A DNA stretch of 64,000 nt, taken from positions 2,447,651-2,511,650 of the forward strand of contig NW_024104665.1 of NCBI RefSeq assembly GCF_003945595.2. The letters run 5' to 3'. Source of the DNA: Pipra filicauda (taxonomy: Eukaryota; Chordata; Aves; Passeriformes; Pipridae). Each line of letters starts with the position of its first letter. The first letter of the stretch is position 1. Under the pieces are notes generated by a model. That model was given only the letters and a program-made list of their open reading frames with translations, did no database searches and was not told where the DNA came from. A program made the position numbers and the translations under genes. This document shows, piece after piece, positions 62,915 to 64,000 of this stretch.

Positions 62915-63085
62915 AATCTACAGCATATTTTCTATCTTCAAAATCTTTAAAAGATATTAACTAATTAATTCACACAAAACCCTTATGGGGAAAGCAAACT
63001 ATCATCATCACATTGTTCTCAAGTTTTTACTGAGAAACTGAGGCAGGGAAGTAACTTATTCACGGCCTCAGAGGAAAAGAGTGTG
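62915..63085 (-). mobile_element. MIR/CORE-type SINE relic, minus strand
   Basis: Read on the minus strand, the order of strings matches the right part of an ancient amniote MIR/CORE SINE: TGAGGCCGTGAATAAGTTAC, then CCCTGCCTCAGTTTCTC (complement of 63032-63048), a degenerate GATGATGATAG block, CCCCATAAGG, then GTGTGAATTAATTAGTTAAT (complement of 62956-62975) and a TTTTGAAGATAG tail. The left tRNA-related head is not recognisable, so the copy is 5'-truncated or decayed beyond sight. It is the better preserved of the two copies in the window. Alignment was by eye and the ends are approximate. Confidence 0.7.
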
Positions 63086-63263
63086 AGAAAGCTGTCAGGA
63101 CTTGCTGCCTTCCTGTCCAAAACTCAAGCTACCACTGCAGCTCATCTACACTTTGTCACTGTGGTGATTGTGCCTTCCTTCCACGCTCATGTAATTTTAC
63201 AGCAACTCTTCAGCACATGGTCTTTAATAACACCAGATAAGCAGATCTCTATTCACAGTAGGG

Positions 63264-63271
63264 AAAAAAAA

Positions 63272-63322
<51 letters not shown>

Positions 63323-63355
63323 AAAACAGAAAAGGAAAGAAAAGAAAAGGAAAGG
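63264..63355. repeat. Run of 48 A with purine-rich extension
   Basis: Nine A, one T, then 48 uninterrupted A (63274-63321), followed by AAAACAG and irregular AAAAGG/AAAGAAAAG units to about 63355. It could be a microsatellite or the tail of a retroposed copy, but the 200 bases in front show no element ending there (the SINE at 62915-63085 is on the other strand and ends earlier). The length of such a run is often unreliable in assemblies. Confidence 0.9.
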
Positions 63356-64000
63356 CCAAAATAGCTTCATAAGGACGGTGACAAATCACTGGGGCAAACT
63401 CAGCCTTGTGGGCTGCCTACTTCAGCCTGGAAAGACATTTGCAAGGACTGGCCATTATGTGAGCTGTGTGTGCTCTTAATGAGCAAGTGGATGAAAACTC
63501 CCCTTATCTAGGGGGAGCAAAACAGTACGAAATGAAATCTCAGCTCAGAGTATTTGTTCATGGGAATGACTACATATGTGGGCTGTCTCTGAACTCAAAA
63601 GGACGACTAACATATACGCAGAAATCCTATACATTCCAGTTTGAAGGATGGAGGGAAAAAAAATTCCATGTTTTTTGACTTCCCACTTAAATGTATGCCT
63701 CTGTGAAGCCCAGAACTCTTGGAAGTCTGCTCTGAAAGGCCTGTCCCTCTTTTGCCAGGGGGATCCACATTACACTTTTCAAGTTTCTTTTATCCTTTGT
63801 CTTGTAAGCAAAATTAGCAAACCTACGAACAGTTTTTCCTCTATGTTTTGCCTGGAAACCAGTTCATATTGCATCTTGAGGGATGACAAACTGGATTGGT
63901 GCTTAAAAGCTAATCTTTTAGGAGTCAAAGGCTAAATAAATAATGATTTTCATAGGGAACCAACCAAACAAAGCCTGGAAATATTTGTCTAAATAGATGC
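63356..64000. other. Non-coding DNA with a possible hAT transposon end
   Basis: No gene is recognised. Bases 63387-63430 resemble the terminal region of ancient hAT/Charlie elements: GGGGCAAACT, then CAGCCTTGTGGGCTGC and CTTCAGCCTGG, against a family pattern of GGGCAAACT, GGCCCGCGGGCC and CGGCCCG. CpG decay would explain several differences. The matching other end is not seen within the remaining 570 bases. Frames at 63466-63678 and 63648-63935 are not recognised. Confidence 0.3.

Noticed and set aside
63083..63364. Plus-strand frame with a poly-lysine tail
   Set aside because: The lysines are the translated run of A.
1..64000. CRISPR arrays, operons, bacterial promoters, rRNA, tRNA or known snRNA genes
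   Set aside because: No spaced direct-repeat array, no gene-dense prokaryotic layout and no recognisable structural RNA sequence were seen.

Overview
This window looks like non-coding nuclear DNA from a vertebrate, most likely a sauropsid and probably a bird. The reasons: long AT-leaning stretches with scattered CpGs; no prokaryotic gene layout; mono-, di- and trinucleotide microsatellites; A/C-rich low-complexity tracts of a kind common in avian DNA; and only a few strongly decayed ancient amniote repeats. I see no Alu, B1 or L1 type sequence that would point to a mammal and no clear CR1 body. The bird call is an inference from these traits. The species and the locus cannot be named from the sequence alone.

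No complete gene is recognisable. The longest open frames (about 100 to 175 codons) have no family-like composition, and several are translated microsatellites. Two short stretches look more exon-like than the rest. One is at 848-965 + (strong acceptor, 38 open codons, stop). The other is at 24621-24709 + (strong acceptor, open frame with an acidic SSDDD stretch, weak donor). Both are low confidence and neither is assigned to a gene. The window is best read as an intron or an intergenic desert.

Layout. 1-850: comparatively CpG-rich DNA ending in the first exon-like stretch. 966-28420: plain AT-rich DNA with a 60-bp minisatellite (6379-6523), a 16-bp palindrome centred on an E-box (5828-5843), a run of 21 G (11612-11632), an A/C-rich tract ending in 22 A (22906-22972), the second exon-like stretch and an AT-rich inverted repeat with TAATTA cores (25738-25768). 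28421-28715: a MIR/CORE-type SINE relic. 40440-40810 and 58540-58880: two local CpG-enriched patches with repeated motifs, the best candidates for regulatory DNA. 46237-46290: compound trinucleotide repeat. 48732-48960: an ancient amniote repeat tail on the minus strand. 62915-63085: a second MIR/CORE-type SINE on the minus strand. 63264-63355: a run of 48 A followed by purine-rich sequence, then a possible hAT-type transposon end (63387-63430).

I did not find a previously undescribed biological system. The leads most worth testing are the two exon-like stretches, the two CpG-rich motif patches and the three ancient repeat relics. Homology searches and cross-species conservation would settle most of them.
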